DNA from: Hydractinia symbiolongicarpus
Lineage: Eukaryota > Cnidaria > Hydrozoa > Anthoathecata > Hydractiniidae
Reading direction: 5' to 3'
NCBI RefSeq assembly: GCF_029227915.1
Contig: NC_079888.1
Location: forward strand, 7,585,001 to 7,637,500
Length of the DNA stretch: 52,500 nt
Shown here: piece by piece, positions 1-8,446 of the stretch
Position numbering within the stretch: the stretch's first letter is position 1
How the letters are laid out: every line of letters starts with the position of its first letter
Position numbers and translations under genes: made by a program
Notes under the pieces: generated by a model
The model's database searches: none
The model's input: the letters and a program-made list of their open reading frames with translations, nothing else
Told to the model about the DNA's origin: nothing

Positions 1-52
1 ACTGCTAATCCATTGGGCTCTGCCCGCGTGGGTTCGAATCCCATCTTCGTTG
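1..52 (+). tRNA. tRNA-Ser(GCU), partial (window edge)
   Basis: Starts inside the anticodon stem because the window begins here; anticodon GCT at 4-6. The 3' end reads CGTTG, so C71 is changed to T. Confidence 0.9.
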
Positions 53-59
53 CACATTC

Positions 60-131
60 GGTTCTATGGTGTAATGGTTAGCACTCTGGACTTTGAACCC
101 AGCGATTCGAGTTCAAATCTCGGTAGAACCT
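60..131 (+). tRNA. tRNA-Gln(UUG)
   Basis: 72 nt. Loop CUUUGAA. A31xC39 closes the anticodon stem poorly; U49-G65 wobble in the T stem. Confidence 0.93.
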
Positions 132-336
132 GATTTTCTTTTTGAACTCTGATTTAATCATTTGTTTAAGAAATGCGTGAGGAAGGGATGATTTATCTAA
201 AATTGACTAAGCCATATTTGAATGCTTCCAAGTCATTTCTTCAAAATTTGCCAGGTTTATGGCAGAACTCATGCTTAGAGGAGAATTGGTGATTTCCACG
301 GCGCGTTCGTAATGCAATTAAAAGTTTATCAGAAAA

Positions 337-408
337 CGCCCAACGTGGGGCTCGAACCCATGACCCTGAGATAAAGAGTCTCATGCTCTACCGACTGAGC
401 TAGCGGGC
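337..408 (-). tRNA. tRNA-Lys(CUU), K72
   Basis: 72 nt: the 5' acceptor lacks one base (GCCCGC). A37 is U, and A49xC65 mispairs in the T stem. Probably impaired. Confidence 0.82.
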
Positions 409-565
409 TGATTCGTTATTAGGTTCTGCCATTAAAGCCGTCTTGGACTTACACAACAATTGACCACGCCTAAGATTACTTAAAATTGGGCCAATCGCGT
501 AATCCTACTGTTTGGGCTGCTAAACAGTTACGTGAGTCAAAACAGGTTCAGCAATGTTAGCTTTC

Positions 566-572
566 CATAAAG
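566..572 (+). promoter_or_regulatory. TATA-like element upstream of Ser-Gln (representative)
   Basis: CATAAAG lies 20-26 bases before the Ser gene and recurs as CATAAAG or CATAACG in most units. Its position suits an upstream TATA-like element of a Pol III gene. This is inference from spacing and conservation, and conservation is weak evidence inside a homogenised array. Confidence 0.3.
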
Positions 573-598
573 TAGACGTGGTACAGAATCCGACGAGG

Positions 599-609
599 TG
601 GCCGAGTGG
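599..609 (+). promoter_or_regulatory. A box of tRNA-Ser (representative)
   Basis: TGGCCGAGTGG in the D arm fits the Pol III A-box consensus. It is part of the tRNA gene itself. Confidence 0.8.
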
Positions 610-651
610 TTAAGGCGATGGACTGCTAATCCATTGGGCTCTGCCCGCGTG

Positions 652-662
652 GGTTCGAATCC
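652..662 (+). promoter_or_regulatory. B box of tRNA-Ser (representative)
   Basis: GGTTCGAATCC in the T arm is a perfect B box for TFIIIC. It is lost in the Ser copies at 12349 and 15455. Confidence 0.85.
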
Positions 663-680
663 CATCTTCGTCGCACATTC

Positions 681-752
681 GGTTCTATGGTGTAATGGTT
701 AGCACTCTGGACTTTGAATCCAGCGATCCGAGTTCAACTCTCGGTAGAACCT
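681..752 (+). tRNA. tRNA-Gln(UUG), Q59C
   Basis: 72 nt: acceptor GGUUCUA/UAGAACC, loop CUUUGAA with anticodon UUG for CAA codons, T loop UUCAACU (A59C, A58 kept), discriminator U. Second gene of the Ser-Gln pair; a T5 run follows. Confidence 0.97.
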
Positions 753-760
753 GACCTTCC

Positions 761-765
761 TTTTT
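761..765 (+). terminator. Pol III terminator after Gln (representative)
   Basis: A T5 run 8 bases after the Gln gene, followed by T8 at 781-788 in this unit. Other units have CTTTTTGA at about the same place. There is no such run between Ser and Gln. Confidence 0.8.
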
Positions 766-941
766 AATTCTGATATAATCTTTTTTTTGAAAAATACGTG
801 AGGGAAAGGCTGATTTATTCAAAATTGACTAAGCCATATTTGGATGCTTTCAAGTCATTTCTTCAAAATTTGCCAGTTTTATGGCAGAACTCATGCTTAG
901 AGGGGAATTGGTGATTTCCACGGCGCGTTCAAAATGCAATT

Positions 942-945
942 AAAA
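942..945 (-). terminator. Secondary Lys terminator (representative)
   Basis: AAAA on +, that is TTTT on the Lys strand, about 14 bases past the Lys 3' end; conserved as TTAAAAGT in nearly all units. Confidence 0.6.
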
Positions 946-954
946 GTGCAGCAG

Positions 955-958
955 AAAA
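955..958 (-). terminator. Primary Lys terminator (representative)
   Basis: AAAA on + directly abuts the Lys 3' end, giving TTTT immediately after the discriminator base on the transcribed sense strand. Confidence 0.7.
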
Positions 959-1031
959 CGCCCATTATGGAGCTCGATTCCACGACCCTGAGATTAAGAG
1001 TCTCATGCTCTACCGACTGAGCTAGCCGGGC
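959..1031 (-). tRNA. tRNA-Lys(CUU), K-AG
   Basis: 73 nt, loop CUCUUAA. Acceptor 3' strand AAUGGGC mismatches GCCCGGC at two pairs. T stem has the compensated A53-U61 pair, but U54 is changed to A. Confidence 0.88.
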
Positions 1032-1214
1032 TGATTCGTTATTAGGTTCCGCAATTAAAGCCGTCTTGGACTTACACAACAATTTACCACGCCTAAGATT
1101 ACTTAAAATTGGGCCACTCGCGTAATCCTACTGTTTGGGCTGGTAAACAGTTACGTGAGTCAAAACAGGTTCAGCAATGTTAGCTTTCCATAAAGTAGAC
1201 GTGGTACAGCAACC
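1032..1214. promoter_or_regulatory. Divergent Lys/Ser spacer, putative shared promoter region (representative)
   Basis: 183 bp between the 5' ends of Lys(-) and the next Ser(+). AT-rich elements sit 20-28 bases from each gene: TTTAATT on - at 1053-1059, and CATAAAG on + before Ser. A conserved TTACGTGAGTC block lies in the middle. A bidirectional regulatory role is inferred only. Confidence 0.35.
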
Positions 1215-1296
1215 GACGAGGTGGCAGAGTGGTTAAGGCGATGGACTGCTAATCCATTGGGCTCTGCCCGCGTGGGTTCGAATCCCATCTTCGTCG
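1215..1296 (+). tRNA. tRNA-Ser(GCU)
   Basis: S-canonical except C12A in the D stem (GTGGCAGAG). Confidence 0.96.
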
Positions 1297-1303
1297 CACA
1301 TTC

Positions 1304-1375
1304 GGTTCTATGGTGTAATGGTTAGCACTCTGGACTTTGAATCCAGCGATCCGAGTTCAACTCTCGGTAGAACCT
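1304..1375 (+). tRNA. tRNA-Gln(UUG), Q59C
   Basis: Only the A59C T-loop change. Confidence 0.97.
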
Positions 1376-1581
1376 GACCTTCCTTTTTAATTCTGATTTA
1401 ATCTATTTTTTGAAAAATACGTGAAGGAAAGTCTGATTAATTCAAAATTGACTAAGCCATATTTGAATGCTTTCAAGTCATTTCTTCAAAATTCGCCAGG
1501 TTTATGGCAGAACTCATGCTTAGAGGGGAATTGGTGATTTCCACGGCGCGTTCATAATGCAATTAAAAGTGCAGCAGAAAA

Positions 1582-1654
1582 CGCCCATTGTGGAGCTCGA
1601 ATCCACGACCGTGAGATTAAGAGTCTCATGCTCTACCGACTGAACTAGCCGGGC
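1582..1654 (-). tRNA. tRNA-Lys(CUU), K-AG
   Basis: K-AG body; D stem GUUC still pairs with GAGC; G44 changed to C. Confidence 0.9.
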
Positions 1655-1837
1655 TGATTCGTTATCAGGTTCCGTTAATAAAGCTGTCTTGGACTTACGC
1701 AACAATTGACCACACCTTAAATTACTTAAAATTGGGGCACTCGCGTAATCCCACTGTTTGGACTGGTATAAGGTTACGTGAGTCGAAACAGGTTCAGCAA
1801 TGTTAGCTTTCCATAACGTAGACGTGGTACAGAAACA

Positions 1838-1919
1838 GACGAGGTGGCCGAGTGGTTAAGGCGATGGACTGCTAATCCATTGGGCTCTGCCCGCGTGGGT
1901 TCGAATCCCATCTTCGTCG
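1838..1919 (+). tRNA. tRNA-Ser(GCU), S-canonical
   Basis: No visible defect. Confidence 0.98.
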
Positions 1920-1926
1920 CACATTC

Positions 1927-1998
1927 GGTTCTATGGTGTAATGGTTAGGACTCTGGACTTTGAATCCAGCGATCCGAGTTCAAATCTCGGTAGAACCT
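1927..1998 (+). tRNA. tRNA-Gln(UUG)
   Basis: C23G (TTAGGACTC) makes a G12xG23 mismatch in the D stem; otherwise canonical. Same body as the UCG copies at 6874, 7796 and 9337. Confidence 0.93.
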
Positions 1999-2203
1999 GA
2001 CCTTCTTTTTGAATTCTTATTTAATCTTTTGTTTAAAAAATACGTGAGGAAAGGCTAAATTAGTTAAAATTGACTAAGCCATATTTGAATGCTTTCAAGT
2101 CATTTCTTCAACATTTGCCAGGTTTATGGCAGAACTCATGCTTAGAGGAGAATTGGTGATTTCCACGGCGCGTTCGTAATGCAATTAAAAGTTTATCAGA
2201 AAA

Positions 2204-2276
2204 CACCCAACGTGGGGCTCGATCCCACGACCCTGAGATTAAGAGTCTCATGCTCTACCGACTGAGCTAGCCGGGC
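2204..2276 (-). tRNA. tRNA-Lys(CUU), K-U72
   Basis: G1-U72 wobble at the acceptor end and U54A in the T loop. Confidence 0.88.
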
Positions 2277-2459
2277 TGATTCGTTGTTAGGTTCCGCCAT
2301 TAAAGCCGTCTTGGACTTACACAACAATTGACCACACCTAAGGTTACTTAAAATTGGGCGACTCGCGTAATCCTACTGTTTGGGCTGGTAAACAGTTACG
2401 TGAGTCGAAACAGGTTCAGAAATGTTAGCTTTCCATAAAGTAGACGTGGTACAGAAACA

Positions 2460-2540
2460 GACGAGGTGGCCGAGTGGTTAAGGCGATGGACTGCTAATCC
2501 ATTGGGCTCTGCCCTCGTGGGTTCGAATCCCACTTGGTCG
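2460..2540 (+). tRNA. tRNA-Ser(GCU), S81b
   Basis: 81 nt; one base lost at the T-stem/acceptor junction and G4xG mismatch. Anticodon arm and variable arm intact. Confidence 0.9.
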
Positions 2541-2547
2541 CACATTC

Positions 2548-2619
2548 GGTTCTATGATGTAATGGTTAGCACTCTGGACTTTGAACCCAGCGATCCGAGT
2601 TTAAATCTCGGTAGAACCT
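2548..2619 (+). tRNA. tRNA-Gln(UUG), degenerate
   Basis: Q-A10C39 plus C56U in the T loop (GAGTTTAAATC), which removes an invariant base and weakens the B box. Likely poor function. Confidence 0.82.
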
Positions 2620-2824
2620 GATTTTCTTTTTGAACTCTGATTTAATCATTTGTTTAAGAAATGCGTGAGGAAGGGATGATTTATCTAAAATTGACTAAGC
2701 CATATTTGAATGCTTCCAAGTCATTTCTTCAAAATTTGCCAGGTTTATGGCAGAACTCATGCTTAGAGGGGAATTGGTGATTTCCACGGCGCGTTCATAA
2801 TGCAATTAAAAGTGCAGCAGAAAA

Positions 2825-2897
2825 CGCCCATTGTCGAGCTCGAATCCACGACCCTGAGATTAAGAGTCTCATGCTCTACCGACTGAGCTAGCCGGGC
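2825..2897 (-). tRNA. tRNA-Lys(CUU), K-AG
   Basis: K-AG body with one extra T-stem mismatch (TTGTCGAGC on +). Confidence 0.88.
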
Positions 2898-3080
2898 TGA
2901 TTCGTTATTAGGTTCCGTTACTAAAGCTGTCTTGGACTTACGCAACAATTGACCACACCTTAAATTACTTAAAATTGGGGCACTCGCGTATTCCCACTGT
3001 TTGGGCTGGTAAACAGTTACGTGAGTGGAAACAGGTTCAGAAATGGTAGCTTTCCATGAAGTAGACGTGGTACAGAAACA

Positions 3081-3162
3081 GACGTGGTGGCCGAGTGGTT
3101 AAGGCGATGTACTGCTAATTCATTGGGCTCTGCCCGCGTGGGTTCGAATCCCATCTTCGTCG
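3081..3162 (+). tRNA. tRNA-Ser(GCU)
   Basis: Acceptor GACGUGG (A5U mismatch); anticodon stem altered (GTACTGCTAATTC); anticodon GCU kept. Confidence 0.87.
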
Positions 3163-3169
3163 CACATTC

Positions 3170-3241
3170 GGTTCTATGGTGTAATAGTTAGCCCTCTGGA
3201 CTTTGAATCCAGCGATCCGAGTTCAAATCTCGGTAGAACCT
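3170..3241 (+). tRNA. tRNA-Gln(UUG), Q-A18
   Basis: D loop AAUAGUUA loses G18 and A24C breaks a D-stem pair. A box weakened. Confidence 0.88.
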
Positions 3242-3447
3242 GACCTTCTTCTTGAATTCTGATTTAATATTTTGTTTAAAAAAAAAGTGAGGGAAAGGCT
3301 GATTTATTTAAAATTGAATAAGCCATATTTGAATGCTTTCAAGTCATTTCTTTAACATTTGCCAGGTTTATGGCAGAACTCATGCTTAGAGGAGAATTGG
3401 TGATTTCCACGGCGCGTTCGTAATGCAATTAAAAGTGTATCAGAAAA

Positions 3448-3520
3448 CGCCCAACGTGGGGCTCGAACCCACGACCCTGAGATTAAGAGTCTCATGCTCT
3501 ACCGACTGAACTAGCCGGGC
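3448..3520 (-). tRNA. tRNA-Lys(CUU), near K-canonical
   Basis: Acceptor GCCCGGC/GUUGGGC, loop CUCUUAA, T arm GUGGG-UUCGAGC-CCCAC; D stem GUUC pairs with GAGC. Reads AAG. Confidence 0.97.
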
Positions 3521-3703
3521 TAATTCGTCATTAGGTTCCGCCATTAAAGCCGTCTTGGACTTACGCAACAATTGACCACACCTAAGGTTACTTAAAATTG
3601 GGCGACTCGCGTAATCCTACTGTTTGGGCTGGTAAAATGTTACGTGAGTCGAAACAGATTCAGCAATGTTAGCTTTCCATAAAGGGGACGTGGTACAGAA
3701 ACA

Positions 3704-3785
3704 GACGAGGTGGCCGAGTGGTTAAGGCGATGGTCTGCTAATCGATTGGGCTCTGCCCGCGTGGGTTCGAATCCCATCTTTGTCG
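3704..3785 (+). tRNA. tRNA-Ser(GCU)
   Basis: Anticodon stem altered on both sides (GGTCTGCTAATCG); acceptor 3' strand CUUUGUC adds a G-U wobble. 82 nt. Confidence 0.88.
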
Positions 3786-3792
3786 CACATTC

Positions 3793-3864
3793 GGTTCTAT
3801 GGTGTAATAGTTAGCCCTCTGGACTTTGAATCCAGCGATCCGAGTTCAAATCTCGGTAGAACCT
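3793..3864 (+). tRNA. tRNA-Gln(UUG), Q-A18
   Basis: Same D-arm defects as the copy at 3170. Confidence 0.88.
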
Positions 3865-4070
3865 GACCTTCTTTTTGAATTCTAATTTAATCTTTTGTTT
3901 AAAGAAAACGTGAGGGAAAGGCTGATTTATTTAAAATTGACAAAGCCATATTTGAATGCTTTCAAGTCACTTCTTTAACATTTGCCAGGTTTATGGCAAA
4001 ACTCATGCTTAGAGGAGAATTGGTGATTTCCACGGCGCGTTCGTAATGCAATTAAAAGTGTATCAGAAAA

Positions 4071-4143
4071 CGCCCAACGTGGGGCTCGAACCCACGACCC
4101 TGAGATTAAGAGTCCCATGCTCTACCGACTGAGCTAGCCGGGC
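4071..4143 (-). tRNA. tRNA-Lys(CUU)
   Basis: K-canonical except A29G, a G-U wobble in the anticodon stem. Confidence 0.96.
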
Positions 4144-4323
4144 TGATTCGTTATTAGGTTCCGCTATTAAAGCCGTCTTGGACTTACGCAACAATTGACC
4201 ACACCTAAGGTTACTAATTGGGCGACTCGCGTAATCCTACTGTTTGGGCTGATAAAAGGTTACGTGAGTCGAAACAGATTCAGCAATGTTAGCTTTCCAT
4301 AAAGTGGACGTGGTACAGACACA

Positions 4324-4404
4324 GACGAGGTGGCCGAGTGGTTAAGGCGATGGACTGCTAATCCATTGGGTTCTGCCCGCGTGGGTTCGAATCCCACTTT
4401 GTCG
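4324..4404 (+). tRNA. tRNA-Ser(GCU), S81a
   Basis: 81 nt; T-stem/acceptor junction one base short; rest intact. The preceding spacer lost 4 bases (GGTTACTAATTGGG). Confidence 0.91.
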
Positions 4405-4411
4405 CACATTC

Positions 4412-4483
4412 GGTTCTATGATGTATTGGTTAGCACTCCGGACTTTGAACCCAGCGATCCGAGTTCAAATCTCGGTAGAACCT
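4412..4483 (+). tRNA. tRNA-Gln(UUG), Q-A10C39
   Basis: Also A15U and U28C, the latter a further anticodon-stem mismatch. Confidence 0.85.
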
Positions 4484-4688
4484 GATTTTCTTTTTGAACT
4501 CTGATTTAATCATTTGTTTAAGAAATGCGTGAGGAAGGGATGATTTATCTAAAATTGACTAAGCCATATTTGAATGCTTTCAAGTCATTTCTTCAACATT
4601 TGCCAGGTTTTTGGCAGGACTCATGCTTAGAGGGGAATTGGTGATTTCCACGGTGCGTTCATAATGCAATTAAAAGTGCAGCAGAAAA

Positions 4689-4761
4689 CGCCCATTGTGG
4701 GGCTCGAATCCACGACCCTGAGATTAAGAGTCTCATGCTCTACCGACTGAGCTAGCCGGGC
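4689..4761 (-). tRNA. tRNA-Lys(CUU), K-GG
   Basis: Acceptor 3' strand AAUGGGC mispairs at two positions and A53xC61 breaks the T stem; anticodon arm intact. Confidence 0.9.
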
Positions 4762-4944
4762 TGATTCGTTATTAGGTTCCGTTATTAAAGCTGTCTTGGA
4801 CTTACGCAACAATTGACCACACCTTAAATTACTTAAAATTGGGGCGCTCGCGTAATCCCACTGTTTGTGCTGGTAAAAGGTTACGTGAGTCGCAACAGGT
4901 TCAGCAATGTTAGCTTTCCATAACGTAGAAGTGGTACAGAAACA

Positions 4945-5026
4945 GACGAGGTGGCCGAGTGGTTAAGGCGATGGACTGCTAATCCATTGGGTTCTGCCCG
5001 CGTGGGTTCGAATCCCATCTTCGTCG
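4945..5026 (+). tRNA. tRNA-Ser(GCU)
   Basis: S-canonical except one C-to-U in the variable arm (GGGTTCTGCCC). Confidence 0.97.
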
Positions 5027-5033
5027 CACATTC

Positions 5034-5105
5034 GGTTCTATGGTGTAATGGTTAGCACTCTGGACTTTGAATCCAGCGATCCGAGTTCAAATCTCGGTAG
5101 AACCT
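5034..5105 (+). tRNA. tRNA-Gln(UUG), Q-canonical
   Basis: T loop UUCAAAU; no visible defect. The downstream spacer is about 22 bases shorter than usual, so the usual T5 run is missing and a T4 (CCTTTTG) remains. Confidence 0.98.
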
Positions 5106-5286
5106 GACCTTTTGTTTAAAAAATACGTGAGGAAAGGCTGATTTAGTTAAAATTGACTAAGCCATATTTGAATGCTTTCAAGTCATTTCTTCAACATTTG
5201 CCGGGTTTATGGCAGAACTCATGCTTAGAGGAGAATTGGTGATTTCCACGGCGCGTTCGTAATGCAATTAAAAGTGTATCAAAAAA

Positions 5287-5359
5287 CGCCCAACGTGGGG
5301 CTCGAACCCACGACCCTGAGATTAAGAGTCTCATGCTCTACCGACTGAGCTAGTCGGGC
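5287..5359 (-). tRNA. tRNA-Lys(CUU)
   Basis: K-canonical with G6A, which turns a G-U wobble into an A-U pair. Confidence 0.97.
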
Positions 5360-5542
5360 TGATTTGTTATTAGGTTCCGCCGTTAAAGCGGTCTTGGACT
5401 TACGCAACAATTGACCACGCCTAAGATTACTTAAAATTGGGCCACTCGCGTAATCCTACTGTTTGAGCTGGTAAAAGGTTACGTGAGTCGAAACAGGTTC
5501 AGAAATGTTAGCTTTCCATAAAGTAGACGTGGTACAGAAACA

Positions 5543-5624
5543 GACGAGGTGGCCGAGTGGTTAAGGCGATGGACTGCTAATCCATTGGGTTCTTTCCGCG
5601 TGGGTTCGAATCCCATCTTCGTCG
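5543..5624 (+). tRNA. tRNA-Ser(GCU)
   Basis: 82 nt; variable arm altered (GGGTTCTTTCCGCG), weakening its stem. Confidence 0.92.
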
Positions 5625-5631
5625 CACATTC

Positions 5632-5703
5632 GGTGCTATGGTGTAATAGTTAGCCCTCTGGACTTTGAATCCAGCGATCCGAGTTCAAATCTCGGTAGAA
5701 CCT
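5632..5703 (+). tRNA. tRNA-Gln(UUG), Q-A18
   Basis: Additionally U4G in the acceptor (GGUGCUA), an extra mismatch. Confidence 0.84.
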
Positions 5704-5909
5704 GACCATCTTTTTGAATTCTGATTTAATCTTTTGTTTAAAGAAAACGTGAGGGAAAGGCTGATTTATTTAAAATTGACTAAGCCATATTTGAATGCTT
5801 TCAAGTCATTTCTTTAACATTTGCCAGGTTTATGGCAGAACTCATGCTTAGAGGAGAATTGGTGATTTCCACGGCGCGTTCGTAATGCAATTAAAAGTGC
5901 AGCAGAAAA

Positions 5910-5982
5910 CGCCCATTGTGGGGCTCGAATCCACGACCCTGAGATTAAGAGTCTCATGCTCTACCGACTGAGCTAGCCGGGC
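5910..5982 (-). tRNA. tRNA-Lys(CUU), K-GG
   Basis: Standard K-GG body. Confidence 0.9.
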
Positions 5983-6165
5983 TGATTCGTTATTAGGTTC
6001 CGTTATTAAAGCTGTCTTGGACTTACGCAACAATTGACCACACCTTAAATTACTTAAAATTGGGGCGCTCGCGTAATCCCACTGTTTTGGCTGGTAAAAG
6101 GTTACGTGAGTCGAAACAGGTTCAGCAATGTTAGCTTTCCATAACGTAGACGTGGTACAGAAACA

Positions 6166-6246
6166 GACGAGGTGACCGAGTGGTTAAGGCGCTGGACTGC
6201 TAATCCATTGGGCTCTGCCCTCGTGGGTTCGAATCACACTTGGTCG
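6166..6246 (+). tRNA. tRNA-Ser(GCU), S81b
   Basis: G10A (GTGACCGAG) and a T-stem mismatch from GAATCACAC; 81 nt. Confidence 0.86.
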
Positions 6247-6253
6247 CACATTC

Positions 6254-6325
6254 GGTTCTATGATGTAATGGTTAGCACTCTGGACTTTGAACCCAGCGAT
6301 TCGAGTTCAAATCTCGGTAGAACCT
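6254..6325 (+). tRNA. tRNA-Gln(UUG), Q-A10C39
   Basis: Plus U49-G65 wobble. Confidence 0.88.
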
Positions 6326-6530
6326 GATTTTCTTTTTGAACTCTGATTTAATCATTTGTTTAAGAAATGCGTGAGGAAGGGATGATTTATCTAAAATTGA
6401 CTAAGCCATATTTGAATGCTTCCAAGTCATTTCTTCAAAATTTGCCAGGTTTATGGCAGAACTCATGCTTAGAGGAGAATTGGTGATTTCCACGGCGCGT
6501 TCGTAATGCAATTAAAAGTTTATCAGAAAA

Positions 6531-6602
6531 CGACCAACGTGGGGCTCGAACCCACGACCCTGAGATTAAGAGTCTCATGCTCTACCGACTGAGCTAGCGG
6601 GC
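6531..6602 (-). tRNA. tRNA-Lys(CUU), K72
   Basis: 72 nt, 5' acceptor one base short, and a second acceptor change (CGACCAAC on +). Confidence 0.82.
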
Positions 6603-6785
6603 TGATTCGTTATTAGGTTCCGCCATTAAAGCCGTCTTGGACTTACACAACAATTGACCACGCCTAAGATTACTTAAAATTGGGCCACTCGCGTAATCCT
6701 ACTGTTTGGGCTGGTAAACAGTTACGTGAGTCAAAACAGGTTCAGCAATGTTAGCTTTCCATAAAGTAGACGTGGTACAGAAACC

Positions 6786-6866
6786 GACGAGGTGGCCGAG
6801 TAGTTAAGGCGATGGACTGCTAATCCATTGGCTCTGCCTGCGTGGGTTCGAATCCCATCTTCGTCG
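6786..6866 (+). tRNA. tRNA-Ser(GCU), short variable arm
   Basis: 81 nt because the variable arm lost a G (ATTGGCTCTGCC); D loop AGUAGUUAAG. Acceptor ends canonical. Confidence 0.89.
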
Positions 6867-6873
6867 CACATTC

Positions 6874-6945
6874 GGTTCTATGGTGTAATGGTTAGGACTC
6901 TGGACTTCGAATCCAGCGATCCGAGTTCAAATCTCGGTAGAACCT
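6874..6945 (+). tRNA. tRNA-Gln body with UCG anticodon
   Basis: Loop CUUCGAA: TCG at 6907-6909 in place of TTG, so it would read CGA (Arg). The body carries G12xG23. GlnRS depends on the anticodon, so charging is uncertain. Confidence 0.88.
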
Positions 6946-7150
6946 GACCTTCTTTTTGAATTCTTATTTAATCTTTTGTTTAAAAAATACGTGAGGAAAG
7001 GCTAATTTAGTTAAAATTGACTAAGCCATATTTGAATGCTTTCAAGTCATTTCTTCAACATTTGCCAGGTTTATGGCAGAACTCATGCTTAGAGGAGAAT
7101 TGGTGATTTCCACGGCGCGTTCGTAATGCAATTAAAAGTTTATCAGAAAA

Positions 7151-7223
7151 CACCCAACGTGGGGCTCGAACCCACGACCCTGAGATTAAGAGTCCCATGC
7201 TCTACCGACTGAGCTAGCCGGGC
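7151..7223 (-). tRNA. tRNA-Lys(CUU), K-U72
   Basis: G1-U72 and A29G wobbles. Confidence 0.91.
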
Positions 7224-7236
7224 TGATTCGTTATTA

Positions 7237-7246
7237 GGTAGAACCT
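7237..7246 (+). pseudogene. Gln 3' tail at recombination junction
   Basis: GGTAGAACCT, the last bases of Gln, is joined directly to the spacer 5' of Lys at a shared GGT. The intervening Ser gene and the rest of Gln are missing. Confidence 0.85.
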
Positions 7247-7451
7247 GATTTTCTTTTTGAACTCTGATTTAATCATTTGTTTAAGAAATGCGTTAGGAAG
7301 GGATGATTTATCTAAAATTGACTAAGCCATATTTGAATGCTTTCAAGTCATTTCTTCAACATTTGCCAGGTTTATGGCAGAACTCATGCTTAGAGGAGAA
7401 TTGGTGATTTCCACGGCGCGTTCGTAATGCAATTAAAAGTGCAGCAGAAAA

Positions 7452-7524
7452 CGCCCATTGTGGGGCTCGAATCCACGACCCTGAGATTAAGAGTCTCATG
7501 CTCTACCGACTGAGCTAGCCGGGC
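7452..7524 (-). tRNA. tRNA-Lys(CUU), K-GG, extra copy
   Basis: Second Lys before the next Ser, because the Ser-Gln pair between them was deleted. Confidence 0.9.
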
Positions 7525-7706
7525 TGATTCGTTATTGGTTCCGTTATTAAAGCTGTCTTGGACTTACGCAACAATTGACCACACCTTAAATTACTTAAAA
7601 TTGGGGCGCTCGCGTAATCCCACTGTTTTGGCTGGTAAAAGGTTACGTGAGTCGAAACAGGTTCAGCAATGTTAGCTTTCCATAACGTAGACGTGGTACA
7701 GAAACA

Positions 7707-7788
7707 GACGAGGTGACCGAGTGGCTAAGGCGATGGACTGCTAATCCATTGGGCTCTGCCCTCGTGGGTTCGAATCCCATCTTCGTCG
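7707..7788 (+). tRNA. tRNA-Ser(GCU)
   Basis: 82 nt; G10A and a D-loop U-to-C (GTGGCTAAGG). Front half resembles S81b units and the 3' end is canonical: a chimera. Confidence 0.92.
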
Positions 7789-7795
7789 CACATTC

Positions 7796-7867
7796 GGTTC
7801 TATGGTGTAATGGTTAGGACTCTGGACTTCGAATCCAGCGATCCGAGTTCAAATCTCGGTAGAACCT
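7796..7867 (+). tRNA. tRNA-Gln body with UCG anticodon
   Basis: TCG at 7829-7831; same body as 6874. Confidence 0.88.
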
Positions 7868-8072
7868 GACCTTCTTTTTGAATTCTTATTTAATCTTTTG
7901 TTTAAAAAATACGTGAGGAAAGGCTAATTTAGTTAAAATTGACTAAGCCATATTTGAATGCTTTCAAGTCATTTCTTCAACATTTGCCAGGTTTATGGCA
8001 GAACTCATGCTTAGAGGAGAATTGGTGATTTCCACGGCGCGTTCGTAATGCAATTAAAAGTTTATCAGAAAA

Positions 8073-8145
8073 CACCCAACGTGGGGCTCGAACCCACGAC
8101 CCTGAGATTAAGAGTCCCATGCTCTACCGACTGAGCTAGCCGGGC
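8073..8145 (-). tRNA. tRNA-Lys(CUU), K-U72
   Basis: Same as 7151, one 922-bp period later. Confidence 0.91.
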
Positions 8146-8158
8146 TGATTCGTTATTA

Positions 8159-8168
8159 GGTAGAACCT
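8159..8168 (+). pseudogene. Gln 3' tail at recombination junction
   Basis: Identical junction to 7237-7246, 922 bp further on. Confidence 0.85.
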
Positions 8169-8373
8169 GATTTTCTTTTTGAACTCTGATTTAATCATTT
8201 GTTTAAGAATTGCGTTAGGAAGGGATGATTTATCTAAAATTGACTAAGCCATATTTGAATGCTTTCAAGTCATTTCTTCAACATTTGCCAGGTTTATGGC
8301 AGAACTCATGCTTAGAGGAGAATTGGTGATTTCCACGGCGCATTCGTAATGCAATTAAAAGTGCAGCAGAAAA

Positions 8374-8446
8374 CGCCCATTGTGGGGCTCGAATCCACGA
8401 CCCTGAGATTAAGAGTCTCATGCTCTACCGACTGAGCTAGCCGGGC
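8374..8446 (-). tRNA. tRNA-Lys(CUU), K-GG, extra copy
   Basis: Counterpart of 7452. Confidence 0.9.

Larger units (their letters stand above)
592..673 (+). tRNA. tRNA-Ser(GCU), S-canonical
   Basis: 82 nt type II tRNA: acceptor GACGAGG/CUUCGUC, anticodon loop CUGCUAA, long variable arm GGGC-UCU-GCCC, T loop UUCGAAU, discriminator G, no encoded CCA. Delivers Ser to AGC/AGU codons. Gln follows after 7 bases with no terminator, so a dimeric transcript is likely. Confidence 0.98.
753..958. other. Convergent Gln/Lys spacer (representative)
   Basis: About 206 bp between the 3' ends of Gln and Lys, repeated in nearly every unit. It holds the Gln T-run terminators at its left end and the Lys terminators at its right end. 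No gene is seen in it. Confidence 0.8.

Noticed and set aside
592-673. Intron in tRNA-Ser
   Set aside because: The extra length lies in the variable arm, as expected for a type II tRNA; no insertion follows position 37.
897-1082. 61-codon minus-strand frames repeated at each unit as a conserved small protein family
   Set aside because: Each overlaps a tRNA-Lys gene and part of the spacer. The conserved peptide is the translation of the tRNA itself, and there is no start context or extension outside the repeat.
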